Part shown: positions 1-9,915 of the stretch, one piece after another
How the letters are laid out: every line of letters starts with the position of its first letter
How positions within the stretch are numbered: position 1 is the first letter of the stretch
DNA from: Rhyzopertha dominica
Taxonomy: Eukaryota > Arthropoda > Insecta > Coleoptera > Bostrichidae
NCBI GenBank assembly: GCA_025024175.1
Contig: QCXZ01000138.1
Location: 43,123,092 to 43,187,091, forward strand
Reading direction: 5' to 3'
Length of the DNA: 64,000 nucleotides
Translations under genes and position numbers: made by a program
The notes under the pieces: generated by a model
Seen by the model: the letters and a program-made list of their open reading frames with translations, nothing else
Told to the model about the DNA's origin: nothing
Databases searched by the model: none

Positions 1-1739
1 AGGAACAATCTTCATCTTCATTGATTTTCTGCAAGCTGACTTAAAACATTTTCTGTGAAGACCCAAGTTTTTCATGTTTTTTTGTATATACTGATCTTCA
101 AAAGCTCGTTTATTCCTAATTCAATTGTTGCTGATATCAGTTAGGCAATATCTAGCATATTCAGTTGCATCTCTATCACGTTTAACAAAAGATGAGTAGA
201 TACATTTTATTTGGAAGAATAGAGCTCCGTGATCCACATAATCTATAGCAAAGTCAAACGAAGTACAAAATAAAATTTAAATTTCGCCTTAAGCATCTAC
301 TAATAGAACCACGTTTTATGATTTGAAATTTGCACATATCAAAGATTAATTAATTAATTAACCGATGCGCTTTTTAGTTTCCGCATTATGCGTCAGCTGG
401 CCAAACACCATCAATCAGCATTAAATTGATGGTCATGTTATTTCTAACAATTTTTACACATACATTTAATTTTACTCAAATTTCTGCATAATTTTAAAAC
501 CACCATTTGTTATTGTTCTCAAGCTGCGGAAATCCTTTCATGTATTCATCTTAATCTTATTATGGCAATGTAAGTTATACTTCGATTGTTACTTCTGCGG
601 CAATTTTTATGTGACATAAAAGTAATTTATGTTTTTAACTTTAATCATATATGCATATAGTTTATGTGTTTAAAGCGCCTAATATTGTCATCTGAAACTG
701 AATATGAACAGATCGATAATACTCCATTAAACTTGGACATTAACAAATTTTGAACTAATAACCGTGATCGCATTGATCTGATATTTTAAATAGATCAAAT
801 TTGAGTACTTCTTTTTGCTCTTTGGCTAAAATAATGACCAGCCCATAAATCGAAAATAGTGCTTTTGAGTCGATTATATAAATGCTAGATAATAACCAGA
901 CACCGCAACACATCAGAAAAATGATAGCATATTACATCTCAATGTTCGACGACGATTTTGTACACATTATGAGTAGGTACTGTGTAAAATCAGAATTAGA
1001 TAGTTGCACAAAATTATACAAGACATGCTTTGTTATGAACAGAGTACATAATAAACCATCTTTTATTTAAACTGAGCCTTTGGGTTTATTTGATTATCAC
1101 ATTTTACATTTAGCTATTTTTTAAAGTTAAGCCAACTTCCGTAGTCCGCCAGTGCACTGCTTCCAAAGATTAATCCAATATTTAATAATATTTAATATTA
1201 AACAAATAATATTTTAACCAAATTAAGCCTGAGATATGTTTAATCCGTTTTTCAAAAAGTCTTTTGTATATTGGCATTTTAACAGCACACCTGGTTTTAA
1301 TTTGTGCTCATATTACTACTGGATTCCTAAAACTTATGTTAAATAGACTTTCATAACTCTTAGTTCGGATGCATTTTTGCTCGAAAAAACTGATATTTTT
1401 GAAAGTTTTTGTTTCTCTGTATTAATTTTGAAATTTGGAACTAAGAATATTGGAGTTACCGCCAAATACAAATATGTGACCGATTCTGTGTATTCCACAT
1501 AACAGAATTATGCATAGGTGAACAATCCCTATGAGAAAACATATTAGAAGAGCTGAACAAAGTAGAAATCTTATTATGACTCCTGACCAAAATAAGCTTG
1601 GAAACCGTTTGACAACGACTTATTTAATGTCATTTGCATAGGTCAAATATGAGTTCTGGGTGAAAATTGTGAATTACGTTTGTCTATAAATTTTACTTCA
1701 TTAACAATTTCGTAAATACATACTTAATTAATCAGCTAA
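1..1739. other. AT-rich non-coding stretch
   Basis: No gene, repeat family or RNA could be recognised here. The only open frame (62 codons at 882-1070) has no similarity I know and no coding signature. An ATTA tetranucleotide run sits near 345-361. Confidence 0.5.
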
Positions 1740-2420
1740 ATGTAGGGAAGGTGGAAAGGGCCCTGAGTTGGCAGTCCAGGTGTCCCTCCTTCGGTATGTC
1801 CACGGAGGTAGGGGTTCTTTGGGAAGGGGGGCAAATTTACTTTTTCCTCTTTTATGGTATTCTGTGTGGCTTGCTGATGGCTTATGTTTGTTTCACTCTG
1901 CACTGCACGTCGTCATGGTGCTTGTAAATGGATAAGTTAGGGGGAAGTTTTGCTATAACATTGACCTATATCTTTGGCACCAGACTGAAAAACTTGCAGA
2001 GAGTTAGTTTGCTCCTCGGGCACCAAGTGTCTCGAGTGGCAAGTCACCGTCAGTAACACAGGAATTAATGCACCCCTCGGACACCATCGACATTAGGCTT
2101 CTTTGTAACCACAACTAAGTCCCTTTATAAAGTTCCTACTGGCAATGTTTCACCCTCCGATACCTTTCTTTTTCATAGCAAGATAAAAATGGAACGGAAT
2201 GAATGCTAATGGGTCTCCACCATAATATCGCACTGAGTACATCGGGATCAAAAGTCCACCACGATGTCGCGCTGGGTACCTCAGGATCAAAGTGGCGCCA
2301 CCACCACAATGTCGCACCCGGGATTTAGTGTCGCGCTGTTAGCGGTGCCACAGAGAAGAGCCTGAAAAAGAACTTGGGACAAGGGCAGCAATGATACGAC
2401 TTAGGTCGTATTACCAATTT
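1740..2420. repeat. GC-richer patch, possible old retroelement remnant
   Basis: This stretch is clearly richer in G and C than its surroundings. It contains a short tandem repeat (2,213-2,327) and a perfect 7-bp inverted repeat around TTAG (2,394-2,411). The change in composition suggests an old insertion, perhaps an LTR or UTR fragment. I could not find a readable protein domain on either strand, so the class is open. Confidence 0.25.
2213..2327 (+). repeat. Short tandem repeat, unit about 39-40 bp, about 3 units
   Basis: Two clear units start at 2,213 and 2,253; both contain CCACCA, a CGC core and end in GGATCAAA. A third, shorter and more diverged unit starts near 2,293. Nothing indicates a function. 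Confidence 0.6.
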
Positions 2421-3195
2421 ATTAACAGCATAAAAATCAATTTGTATTCAAACACAGGTACATAAAGTAAGTAATAAAACATTAATAAAGACAAAAGTGT
2501 TACAACAAAGATTGTTGGAACATACATTGTTGCTTGTGGGTCACTGCCTGCCTGGGTGTCTCGAGTCTAAGTATTGACTGAGTTATGATTGATTATTTGC
2601 ACTACTTATACTAGAATAAGCGCATAGGTCACATACATAGATCCTACGATGCGTAAACTGCTGAACTAGCGCATAATCCGCTGTTCACGGGAAGTGCATT
2701 GAACATAAAAATGCTGACACTGACGTTAACAGTGAAACCAATTTAGAATTATAGTTGAATTGAATACAAATAAATTTGAAAAATATTCCTTGTTTGACAA
2801 TAGATCTATCTGTTGAACAAGGTGGATAAAGTTTACCCCAAGTTTAGTGCCTCCTTTACGCAAAACCATAACCATCATTGCCCTTGACACACTTGAAGTT
2901 GGCCAGGATCAGATTTTAATATTTCAAACCTAGTGTTAACTATTTATTTCTTGTGATGTTCTGTTATTGCAAAACATCTGTATTTTTGTACTTCAAACTG
3001 TTTTGTTTGTTCTCCTCTTTTCCTTTTTGTTCTTGTCAAAATTAAATTAAAAATTCCGTTTCATAAATGTTGTTCTATTTAGAAATAATGTTATTTTTTG
3101 ATGTTAGAATACCAATCTTCATTTTTGTTCTTAATATTTGTTGCAATTTATGAATGAAAAAATGTTTCGGTATGTTTTTTAAATACCTATAAAAA
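2421..3195. other. Non-coding stretch, nothing recognised
   Basis: AT-rich sequence without a supported gene or repeat. Short open frames here have no recognisable motif. Confidence 0.4.
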
Positions 3196-3222
3196 GTGGC
3201 GTTTGACTGCCCCACCCTGTAT
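3196..3222 (-). repeat. Mariner/MITE-type terminus (candidate)
   Basis: The minus strand reads TATACAGGGTGGGGCAGTC followed by AAACGCC. It resembles the TATACAGGGTGGGCC terminus of the mariner at 54.8-55.9 kb. A matching opposite end was not found nearby, so this may be a single degraded MITE end. Confidence 0.35.
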
Positions 3223-3399
3223 ATCAACAACGACAGCGTATTTTTCAAAAAACGCAAAAACTTCCATTGTGTAGCTTAATTTAACATAGGTGATCGTTAT
3301 TTTTTTAACGCATGTTTGAAGGAGAGGGAAATATATAGTGATATAGGTAGGTACAAATACAATATGGCTATAAAGCTGTCAATTCGTCGCACGTATTTT

Positions 3400-3900
3400 C
3401 GAAGAAGCCAAATAGCACCGTCCCATTCTCTTTTATTTGCGACCAAGTCTCGTCAATTGAGGTAAAAGTGAAGTCATATAAGAAAAGAGCCCAATTCATT
3501 CCGCGGAAACACTCGCTCAAAGGGACTCGTAGTACGAACGGAGCACAAATCAATGTCTGCAGTAATTTTCCCTAATGGTCGGGATTTTTCGAGTGTAAAA
3601 GGCTTTTTAAAATGTTGCCATTTGACATGGAGACCGGGAGGGCGTTTTAAGTAATTGGAGTGCGATAAATTAATAGGGTAAACACAAAGAGTGGCAGCAC
3701 GGTCTGCTAAACAAATGCGCTTCTCTTTGCTGCAGAATAGATGATCATTGTGACTGTGAGTAATTCTCATGGTTGGTTCGTCGGGTGGGTGTAATAAACG
3801 GATTGCAACACGGTGATGTTGGTTTTTGTTTTCTCTCATGCGTTGAAGCTTGAGTTACCAAACCTGACAATGTACACGTACAATTACCGAGACTTTTAGT
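3400..3900. other. GC- and CpG-richer non-coding island
   Basis: Composition rises well above the AT-rich background and CpG dinucleotides are frequent. Overlapping minus-strand frames at 3,368-3,553 and 3,474-3,839 are open but have no recognisable domain, and the two frames overlap each other. I regard it as non-coding. It is one of several such islands spaced through the window. Confidence 0.35.
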
Positions 3901-4129
3901 TTTGCTGGTGGATGGGGCAGAAGTGTCTAAAATCTTAAGTGGGGTTAATATTTGTAGATGCTTTAAATAATCAGGGCGTCGGTCACAATAAATAGAACAA
4001 ATCCTTTTTACTAAATTTCAAGCTTTCGTAAGTGTTTGACTCCTTTTTCAGGGCCAAAATATTTTATTCGCTTTATTTAGAAAACCACACATAATACTTC
4101 TAGTAATGGATTAATATGCTGCTGTCCTG

Positions 4130-4255
4130 GAGGTACAAAAACGCTCGCCCGTGTAATTCTGTTTATATTGGTCAAACGGAGAATCTTTTTCAATCAGAGG
4201 CAATGAACACTTAAAACAACATGAAAAATATAAAAATACTGATATCTAAGATAAT
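4130..4255 (+). pseudogene. Degenerate GIY-YIG fragment of a Penelope-like element
   Basis: Plus-strand codons from about 4,155 read CNSVYIGQTEN, the start of a PLE-type GIY-YIG endonuclease (Cys cluster, then VYIGQT). After a frame change, NEHLKQHEKY follows, which fits the helix after the catalytic core. Only about 40 codons remain and the frame is broken. It lies just beyond the 3' end of the minus-strand PLE and points the opposite way. Confidence 0.45.
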
Positions 4256-4313
4256 ATTTTGTCGGATAGATCGCTGTCGTTTTAAAACACTGACAAAAAA
4301 TTAATAGTCTGAT

Positions 4314-4344
4314 GTTTCGATTACACCTGTAATCTTTGTCAAAG
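4314..4344 (-). ncRNA. Degenerate hammerhead-like motif at PLE 3' end
   Basis: On the minus strand a 6-bp stem (GATTAC / GTAATC, 4-nt loop) is followed directly by GAAAC. It is preceded by TTGACAA where an active hammerhead would have CTGANGA, so two core positions differ. It lies about 250 bp past the endonuclease reading frame of the minus-strand PLE. PLEs are known to carry hammerhead motifs in their terminal regions. This copy looks inactive. Confidence 0.4.
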
Positions 4345-4595
4345 ACAAAGAACCTCAAAATTTGCCTGACACAAGTTCAAACAAAATTTTGAAAGTAAAT
4401 AAACAAATCACCAAGGATGCCAGACGTCATAGAAACAACGTAACAACCTGATAAAAAAGGAACCTAACGATGAAAAAGGAACTACCTACCTACTAGATAT
4501 ACACGAACTACTTGATAAAAGATAACTACAAAATAGCCTTCCAAATGTCACCTAACTCATAATTTCCACAATCCCTATTAAAATTATTAGTATTC

Positions 4596-5417
4596 CTACA
4601 AATTTCTATAGCTTCTTTTAATTAGACGTTTGTGATAATATTTTTCTCTATGTAAAATTTTTGTTTTATCAAAATCAATCATGTGTTTAGTCAAATATGA
4701 GTGTTCAGCTACGGAAGATTTATCTATCTGTTGCAACCTAGTAGCACGTATGTGTTCTTTCAAACGCGTACCTACTTTTCTTTTAGTTTAACCTATGTAA
4801 CACTTTCCGCAGGAACAAGTAATTTTGTAAACACCTTCACTCTCTAAATGTACTTTATCTTTAGTAGAACTTAAAATTTTACCTAAATTATTATATGTAC
4901 TATCAACAACTAAAATATCATGTTTTGTAAGCATCCTCTTTAATTTTTCCGAAAGGCCTTGTACATAAGGCAAACTCAACTTCAATTTACTTTGTCGTGG
5001 CTGAGAATTTACTTGATTTGGATGAGCACTTTTATTAAAAACTGACCAAATATTCTTACTACTATAACCATTTCTCATTAGCGCTGATTTAAGATAATAT
5101 ATTTCTTTTTGTACAGAACTTTCGTCTGATATCCTTTGTGCTCTAACAAATAACGTCCTAATAAGACCATTCTTTTGAGAAGGAGGGTGGTGAGATGTGG
5201 CACGTAAATATCTGTCTGTGTGTGTTGGTTTTCTGTAAACCTTGTGTCCTAACTGTCCAGTGTTTGTTCTGTAAATTTTGACATCCAAGAAAGGTAAACT
5301 ACCATTGCTTTCTAATTCCATAGTAAATTTTATGTCGGGATTTTGAATGTTCAAATGATTTAGAAACCTACCCAGCTCTTCTATACCATGGGGCCAAATA
5401 ACAAAAGTGTCATCTAC
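4596..5417 (-). pseudogene. PLE RT thumb, linker and GIY-YIG endonuclease
   Basis: Continues from VDDTFVIWPHG (RT motif C) through LPFLDVKIYR and YRKPTHTDRYL, both hallmarks of the Penelope RT C-terminus, then LPYVQGLSEKLKRML, then GVYKITCSCGKCYIG, the start of the GIY-YIG nuclease that nicks target DNA. A TAA at 4,788-4,790 replaces the residue after CYIG. Downstream in the same frame one still reads TRLKEHIRA and SVAEHSYLTKHMIDF, ending near 4,596. The Cys-x-Cys-x2-Cys cluster before YIG is intact. Confidence 0.9.
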
Positions 5418-5960
5418 TTACCTATACCAACATTTTGGTTTAAGATGAAAACTGTTTATCGCTACATGTTCAAAATTTTCCATAAACAAATTGGCTACTA
5501 CAGGACTTGGAGGTGAACCCATTGCACAACCTGATTTTTGTTCACAAAAATTATAGTTCCATAAGAAATAAGTAGATTTTAAACAATGTTCGGATAATCT
5601 GGCTATCGTGTCACCTAAGGGATCGCTATTAAGCTTGGATTTGATGATATCTATCGTTTCAGGAATGGGTACTTTCGTAAATAAAGAAACCACGTCAAAA
5701 CTAACCAAAATATCACCTTCTGAAATACTTAAACCTTTTATAATATCGATAAAGTGTGAAGAATTTTTGATGAAACTACTGGTATTTCCTACATAAGGTT
5801 TTAAATAGTTGGCACAAAATTTTGCCAATCTGTAACAAGGACTGCCAATCGTATTTACTACGGGTCTTAACGGGACATTGGTTTTGTGGATTTTGGGCAA
5901 ACCATACAATTTAGGTACCTTGCAATCGGAAACAGTTAAAAGAGACTTCTCCTCATTCAA
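5418..5960 (-). pseudogene. PLE reverse transcriptase palm
   Basis: RT fingers and palm of the minus-strand PLE. Visible motifs in order are KLYGLPKIHK (fingers), PLRPVVNTIGSPCYRLAK, LVSFDVVSLFTKVPI (motif A, catalytic Asp), and the motif B equivalent CAMGSPPSPVVANLFME. The frame stops at 5,418-5,420, exactly where the aromatic residue before VDD (motif C) should be; VDD itself follows at 5,409-5,417. The enzyme would therefore end before its second and third catalytic aspartates. The family is certain; function is lost. Confidence 0.92.
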
Positions 5961-6673
5961 AAGATTTGAACTTTGATAAGATCATTGGTAATTTTTGAAA
6001 TTTTTGAGGTAGGATCTCGGGATAATTTTTGATATGTTTCCTCATCTAACAACTCCCTAACTTTATTCTCGTAATCTGTTCTATCTAAAATTACTGTGGC
6101 TGAACCTTTATCTGCTCTAGTAACTATAATGGACTTATCTGTATTCAAATCCTTAAGAGCATTCATTTCCTCAGATGTCACATTAGGTTTGGGCATACGT
6201 GCATTTCTAATAGAGTGGCATACATCCATCCTAATCTTATCCGCTTGATCTTTCGGAAGCAGTCTTATACAAGATTCAACAGATGACATTATCTCCACTT
6301 TTGGAATGGTTCGTGGCGTTACAGCAAAGTTCATCCCCTTCGCTAAAATATTTACAGCAGCATCTGAGACACTCTTTTTTGACAGGTTTATCACAGTGTT
6401 GTTGATGTTGGTTTTAACTATGTTAGATGATTTGAACTTATTGTGTTTAATGGTATTGAATTTCTCAAATTTAAGTATATTTTGTTCCTTGACCTTGTTA
6501 AAGTGTTGTTTGTATACTTTTTGTATAAACTTTATTATGTCTTCAAAATCTTGATAAAAAAGGTTGTGGGATAGAATTTGCAATGTTGTGTTTATGACTT
6601 CATCTAAGAAACCAAGTTGTCTACGTGTGTCGTGTATGCGTTCCCTAATTAAAGCAAATTTTGTTTGTAGCAT
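5957..6673 (-). pseudogene. PLE N-terminal region and start of RT domain
   Basis: This 238-codon frame begins with a Met at 6,673 and carries the PLE N-terminal region. Near its end are the motifs TDKSIIVTRADKGSATVILD and DYENKVRELLDEETYQKL, which are typical of the segment just before the Penelope RT fingers (DKG followed by a YxxKxxxLL pattern). The frame ends in a stop at 5,957. The continuing RT sequence lies one frame away at 5,960, so a single-base change has split one protein. The start is the only in-frame Met near the expected N-terminus; I did not see promoter signals. Confidence 0.85.
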
Positions 6674-6739
6674 AATTTTATTTGACTTGTCTGTGTTTAT
6701 GTGTGTTTTAATATTAAGAAAATTTGGTACGACCTTTTT

Positions 6740-7140
6740 ATCTCTGATATCGTTAATACAAATCCTTCGTTAGCAAATAATTTATTGTCATTTAAACCCG
6801 TTGCCTCATTGAATAATTTAAATTCTTTACATAAATCATCAAAATTAAATTTTCTAGAAATTCTTGAAATATACAAAATTATAGATAACGGTAATTTTAC
6901 AATTTTGAAAGATTTTTGTAATTTTAGTTGTCCTATTCTAAATTCTTTATTTAATCATTGATTTCATGTTTGTGCTTTTAGCATGCAGGCTACTTTTTTG
7001 TTTGAAGTCAAGATTGCTTATTTCGATTTTGACAATGTCAGTTTTTATAAATTCTTTTGTATTCCTGATGATGGCTAATTATAGCTGAAAGCGCTTTGCC
7101 AATTTATTAAATATAGTGGATTTGATAGACTTCGTGAAGA
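6740..7140 (+). mobile_element. Penelope-like element P2, 3' fragment
   Basis: Plus-strand codons around 6,770-6,963 read SLANNLLSFKPVASLNNL then KLNFLEILEIYKII and end in ILNSLFNH followed by a stop. This is the C-terminal tail after the GIY-YIG core in PLEs, and it resembles the minus-strand fragment at 15.5 kb (LNSLEILEIIK, LINSLF). A 100-bp spacer leads to a hammerhead-like core at 7,065-7,095. The fragment starts where the minus-strand PLE begins, so the two lie 5' end to 5' end. Its C-terminus differs from that of the minus-strand PLE, so it is probably another subfamily. Confidence 0.7.
7065..7095 (+). ncRNA. Hammerhead-ribozyme-like core of PLE P2
   Basis: CTGATGA (7,065-7,071) is followed by a 4-bp stem II (GGCT 7,073-7,076 with AGCT 7,083-7,086), then GAAA (7,087-7,090) and a palindromic GCGC. 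The order and spacing match the hammerhead catalytic core, with the very short stem III described for PLE and retrozyme ribozymes. Stem I pairing is not obvious, so activity is uncertain. Confidence 0.55.
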
Positions 7141-7169
7141 TTTATATTAGAAGTAAACATTAGCTGCTT

Positions 7170-7190
7170 ATTTATTTATTTATTTATTAC
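7170..7190 (+). repeat. (TTTA)n short microsatellite
   Basis: About five TTTA units lie just after the PLE P2 fragment. Such A/T-rich tetranucleotide runs are common at insertion boundaries. Confidence 0.7.
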
Positions 7191-7441
7191 AATCTGTACT
7201 GTAAGATATTGCAGTTATGGCTTAATCAAGAAGTAACTACCAGATATTATACTTGCCGGTACAGGTAGATTTCATTGCAGCTCTGGGAGGACTGACTGCT
7301 TTATGAGGAACGTTTACGATTATAACCCGTGTAAATTTACATTTATGATTTCGCACTAATGCAATGTTATGGCAGAAAGGAAATAAGTGGATATAAAGTC
7401 TTGGCTTCGGGCAATCATTTTTGCATAACAACGGTTAGTTA

Positions 7442-7828
7442 CTAATGGAACAAAAGTAACCAAATAGGTTCACGAAATAGCTTAGGCTCACGGTTTGGAA
7501 TTTGTTCATGTTGTTCTCTACTTCTAGCATTAGCTTTCCAAATTCTTACGCATTTTTCTTCTTTTAACACTACACTTAACCAACGTGTCTTTGGTCGAAT
7601 TTGTCTTTTGCTTGCCACTGTTTCCAAACGCAGCACTTATATGTCCTTAACCACCGTATTCGTTGCGGTTTTATAAACCGCGTTACTGATTCTTTTCCAT
7701 ACAGATCCTGTAGTTCTCGGTCGTTCCTTCTTTCTCACATTTCTCAGTCTTTTCTTTCTGACGAACTCCAGTGCAGAAGGAAGGTGTGTATTTCCTTGTA
7801 TTATAATACTACAGTAATCTGAACTCAT
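7442..7828 (-). pseudogene. Possible C-terminal tail of a non-LTR retrotransposon ORF2
   Basis: The lower frame contains RQIRPKTRWLSVVLKEE, then RIWKANARSREQ. This resembles the RPKTRW...W..A..R pattern that ends the ORF2 of several insect non-LTR elements. The upstream frame (7,637-7,828) is rich in basic residues. There is no RT core nearby, so the assignment rests on one short pattern. It could be chance. Confidence 0.3.
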
Positions 7829-8152
7829 CTAGCAAGTACCTTTTAGATAATTATAAACTTCGACGAAATTCATTTGCTTAAAGTAATCATTTTTTAAATT
7901 TCATGTGTTCGCAGCTGAACTTACATCTTGAAAATCCCAATCCTATTTAGCACTAGTTATTGCAAAGTCTACCCTTACTTAATGAGGACACAAGGATTTT
8001 GATATCAATAACCGATAGACTAAAACATAAATTACAAAATACACTCGCCAATTGGTTTATACTTATGAACTAACAGTTATTAACGATTACAAATTATGTA
8101 CTCAATTTGAAAATTGCAACAACTAGTTATCTAGAAAAAACCACTTAAGGGC

Positions 8153-8220
8153 ACTTTATTCACGCATCCAGACGCTTATGGAAATTATCGATTATAAATC
8201 AATTTGCCGCCCCTCTGGTG
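8153..8220 (-). repeat. Dispersed repeat, copy 1 of 2
   Basis: Read on the minus strand this segment matches 62,963-63,030 on the plus strand. Shared pieces include GGCGGCAA, TTGATTTA, ATCGATAATTTCC and CTGGATGC. Together with the CCCTGTA end at 8,880-8,886 it may be part of one MITE-like element. Confidence 0.5.
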
Positions 8221-8465
8221 AGTGGACACAACTATTGCTTTGACAGATACTTGTCATCTATCGATTGTCGGATTATATAATATATTTTAATATGAGAAAC
8301 CGCGTGGGAGTGTGTATTTTCAACATATGCCGTAGTGTTTTGTGGCTTAATTAAGTGTAAGGTTGCATAAAGCTCAGATTTCGGAGCTATGGGGTGACAC
8401 GAGACATAGTTTCGCATAACTTTTAGGTTATGTATAGTAATTGTGAGGATATGACTACAGTAAGC

Positions 8466-8490
8466 CTGTACTGTACTGTACTGTACTGTA
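8466..8490 (+). repeat. (CTGTA)5 microsatellite
   Basis: Five perfect CTGTA units in a row. Confidence 0.95.
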
Positions 8491-8852
8491 CTGAGATGGA
8501 CTAAAAGATGTTTTTAGCCTGCCGCAATGGTAAAATTTACTGTTAGGATCTATACTAATTGGTAGTGACGTTAGCTGCATTTAATAGTGGTGCTGGAATT
8601 CTAATTAAATAATGACGGACATAGCTGTGTACGATAAAGTAATGTTGTGTAGTTCTGTACAAGCAAATTATTGTTATTACTTACCTCTGACGGGAAAATA
8701 AAACAGTAAATTGTTGGAAAATCTTTATAAAACTATTAATTTCGTAGCTATAACTTGATTCGCAACCTTCAGTAGGTACAGTATATGGTGCTTATTGTAG
8801 CTTGGCAGCAGTTATTAAAAGGCGGCACAAAGAATTCAGAAATCAACGCCGC

Positions 8853-8886
8853 TCGCGTTCCATGAATCATTTATAGAAACCCTGTA
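8853..8886 (+). repeat. MITE-type terminus sharing sequence with 63.0 kb
   Basis: ATCATTTATAGAAACCCTGTA here is nearly the same as ATTTATAGAAACCCTGTA at 63,028-63,045. The reverse complement, TACAGGGTTTCTATAAAT, has the TACAGGG start common in Tc1/mariner-type MITEs. Confidence 0.45.
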
Positions 8887-8889
8887 CAA

Positions 8890-9500
8890 CCTAATTTTGT
8901 AAAAATATTATATATAAAATTCAAAATTTGATGTCAAGTACAACTTTAGCTCCACTCCCGAGCAGGATTATCGTTAGGAATATGATGTTAATTTTGGTGT
9001 TAGCTTGCGTATAAGACATCTTTAAAATGTAAGTATTCATATTGCAAGAAATGAGAGACATTCTTTAATATCCTGTTACAATATCTGCCCTCCCGAAAGT
9101 GAAATATAAAGATACATGTTCCAATGTAATATTACTATAAAAACCACACTTAGGGCTCATTCCAATCATAGTCTTTCTATAATTATATAATTAATTTTTG
9201 TCATTAAAAGTGTTTTTAAAGACCTAAATTAGGACATCGCGATCGTAATTATGGTATAATAATAATAATAATAATAATAATAATGCTTTGTACAAAGGAC
9301 AAATTAAGACTACTTATAGAATTCTGAAGCTACCGCCATAATTTGTTTATATTATGTATGACGATTGATGTTACAGATATCGGCGATTTCTTTAAAGCAG
9401 TGGCAAATCTTCAAATAGGTGACGTGTACATAAGTTAATGGGAGCACGGCGCAAAAAAAGACACACTCGGCGTTTATGTATGTCCGGCACAATAAAAGTA
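8890..9500. other. AT-rich non-coding stretch with an (AAT)n tract
   Basis: No gene seen. A perfect AAT/ATA trinucleotide run of about 30 bp lies at 9,255-9,284. Confidence 0.5.
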
Positions 9501-9504
9501 AGCT

Positions 9505-9915
9505 TATAAGCGCAAGTCATTAGTTGGCATCCATTTGACTGTTAAATAGCTGGACGCCGAAAGTCCTTCTGTCTATTAAAAACATGTTCAAAAAAATGAA
9601 CAGTGCTGGATGGTAAGTATCTTCCATCATAAGCGGATCACAGTCGCAGGAGACGTCACAGTTCAAATCCGAAAAGACAAGATCCAGCAGAGCGCATGAT
9701 GAATTTAGGGCTTTATTATATTGACAAAGAGCAAAGAACATGACCTAAGGCAACATTTTTACTCAATGTAGAAACAAACCTAGAAGCATTAAAATCATCA
9801 ACAACAATGACATGTTTTTCAAATAAACAAATGTATTCCTCTAAATTATCAAAAAATTTCTCATAGGTTTCGTATTGAACAGCTAGTGGCATGTATATAA
9901 TAATAATAATACTTT
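9505..9915 (-). pseudogene. Non-LTR retrotransposon endonuclease fragment
   Basis: On the minus strand one reads YETYEKFFDNLEEYI, then HVIVVDDFNAS (the IVxGDFN motif of APE-type endonucleases with the glycine changed to Asp), then after a frame change SSCALLDLVFSDL and DTYHPALFIFL, which is the conserved end of the same domain. This order is typical of jockey/CR1-type elements. There is no RT directly downstream; sequence becomes unrelated near 9,500. At least one frameshift (near 9,740) separates the two halves. Confidence 0.65.

Larger units (their letters stand above)
4345..6710 (-). mobile_element. Penelope-like retroelement P1, RT plus GIY-YIG, decayed
   Basis: The element reads on the minus strand from about 6,700 down to about 4,345. 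It has the full PLE order: an N-terminal region, a reverse transcriptase palm with the VDD catalytic core, a linker and a C-terminal GIY-YIG endonuclease. PLEs copy themselves by target-primed reverse transcription in the nucleus. The reading frame is interrupted three times: a one-base shift near 5,957, a stop in the RT catalytic motif (5,418-5,420) and a stop in the GIY-YIG core (4,788-4,790). It cannot make an active protein. No target-site duplication could be set. A plus-strand PLE 3' fragment abuts its 5' end. Confidence 0.9.

Noticed and set aside
3474..3839. 121-codon minus-strand frame
   Set aside because: No recognisable motif; overlaps another frame and lies in a GC-richer island where long frames occur by chance.
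6306..6773. Plus-strand frames of 82 and 69 codons
   Set aside because: Antisense shadows of the PLE N-terminal region.
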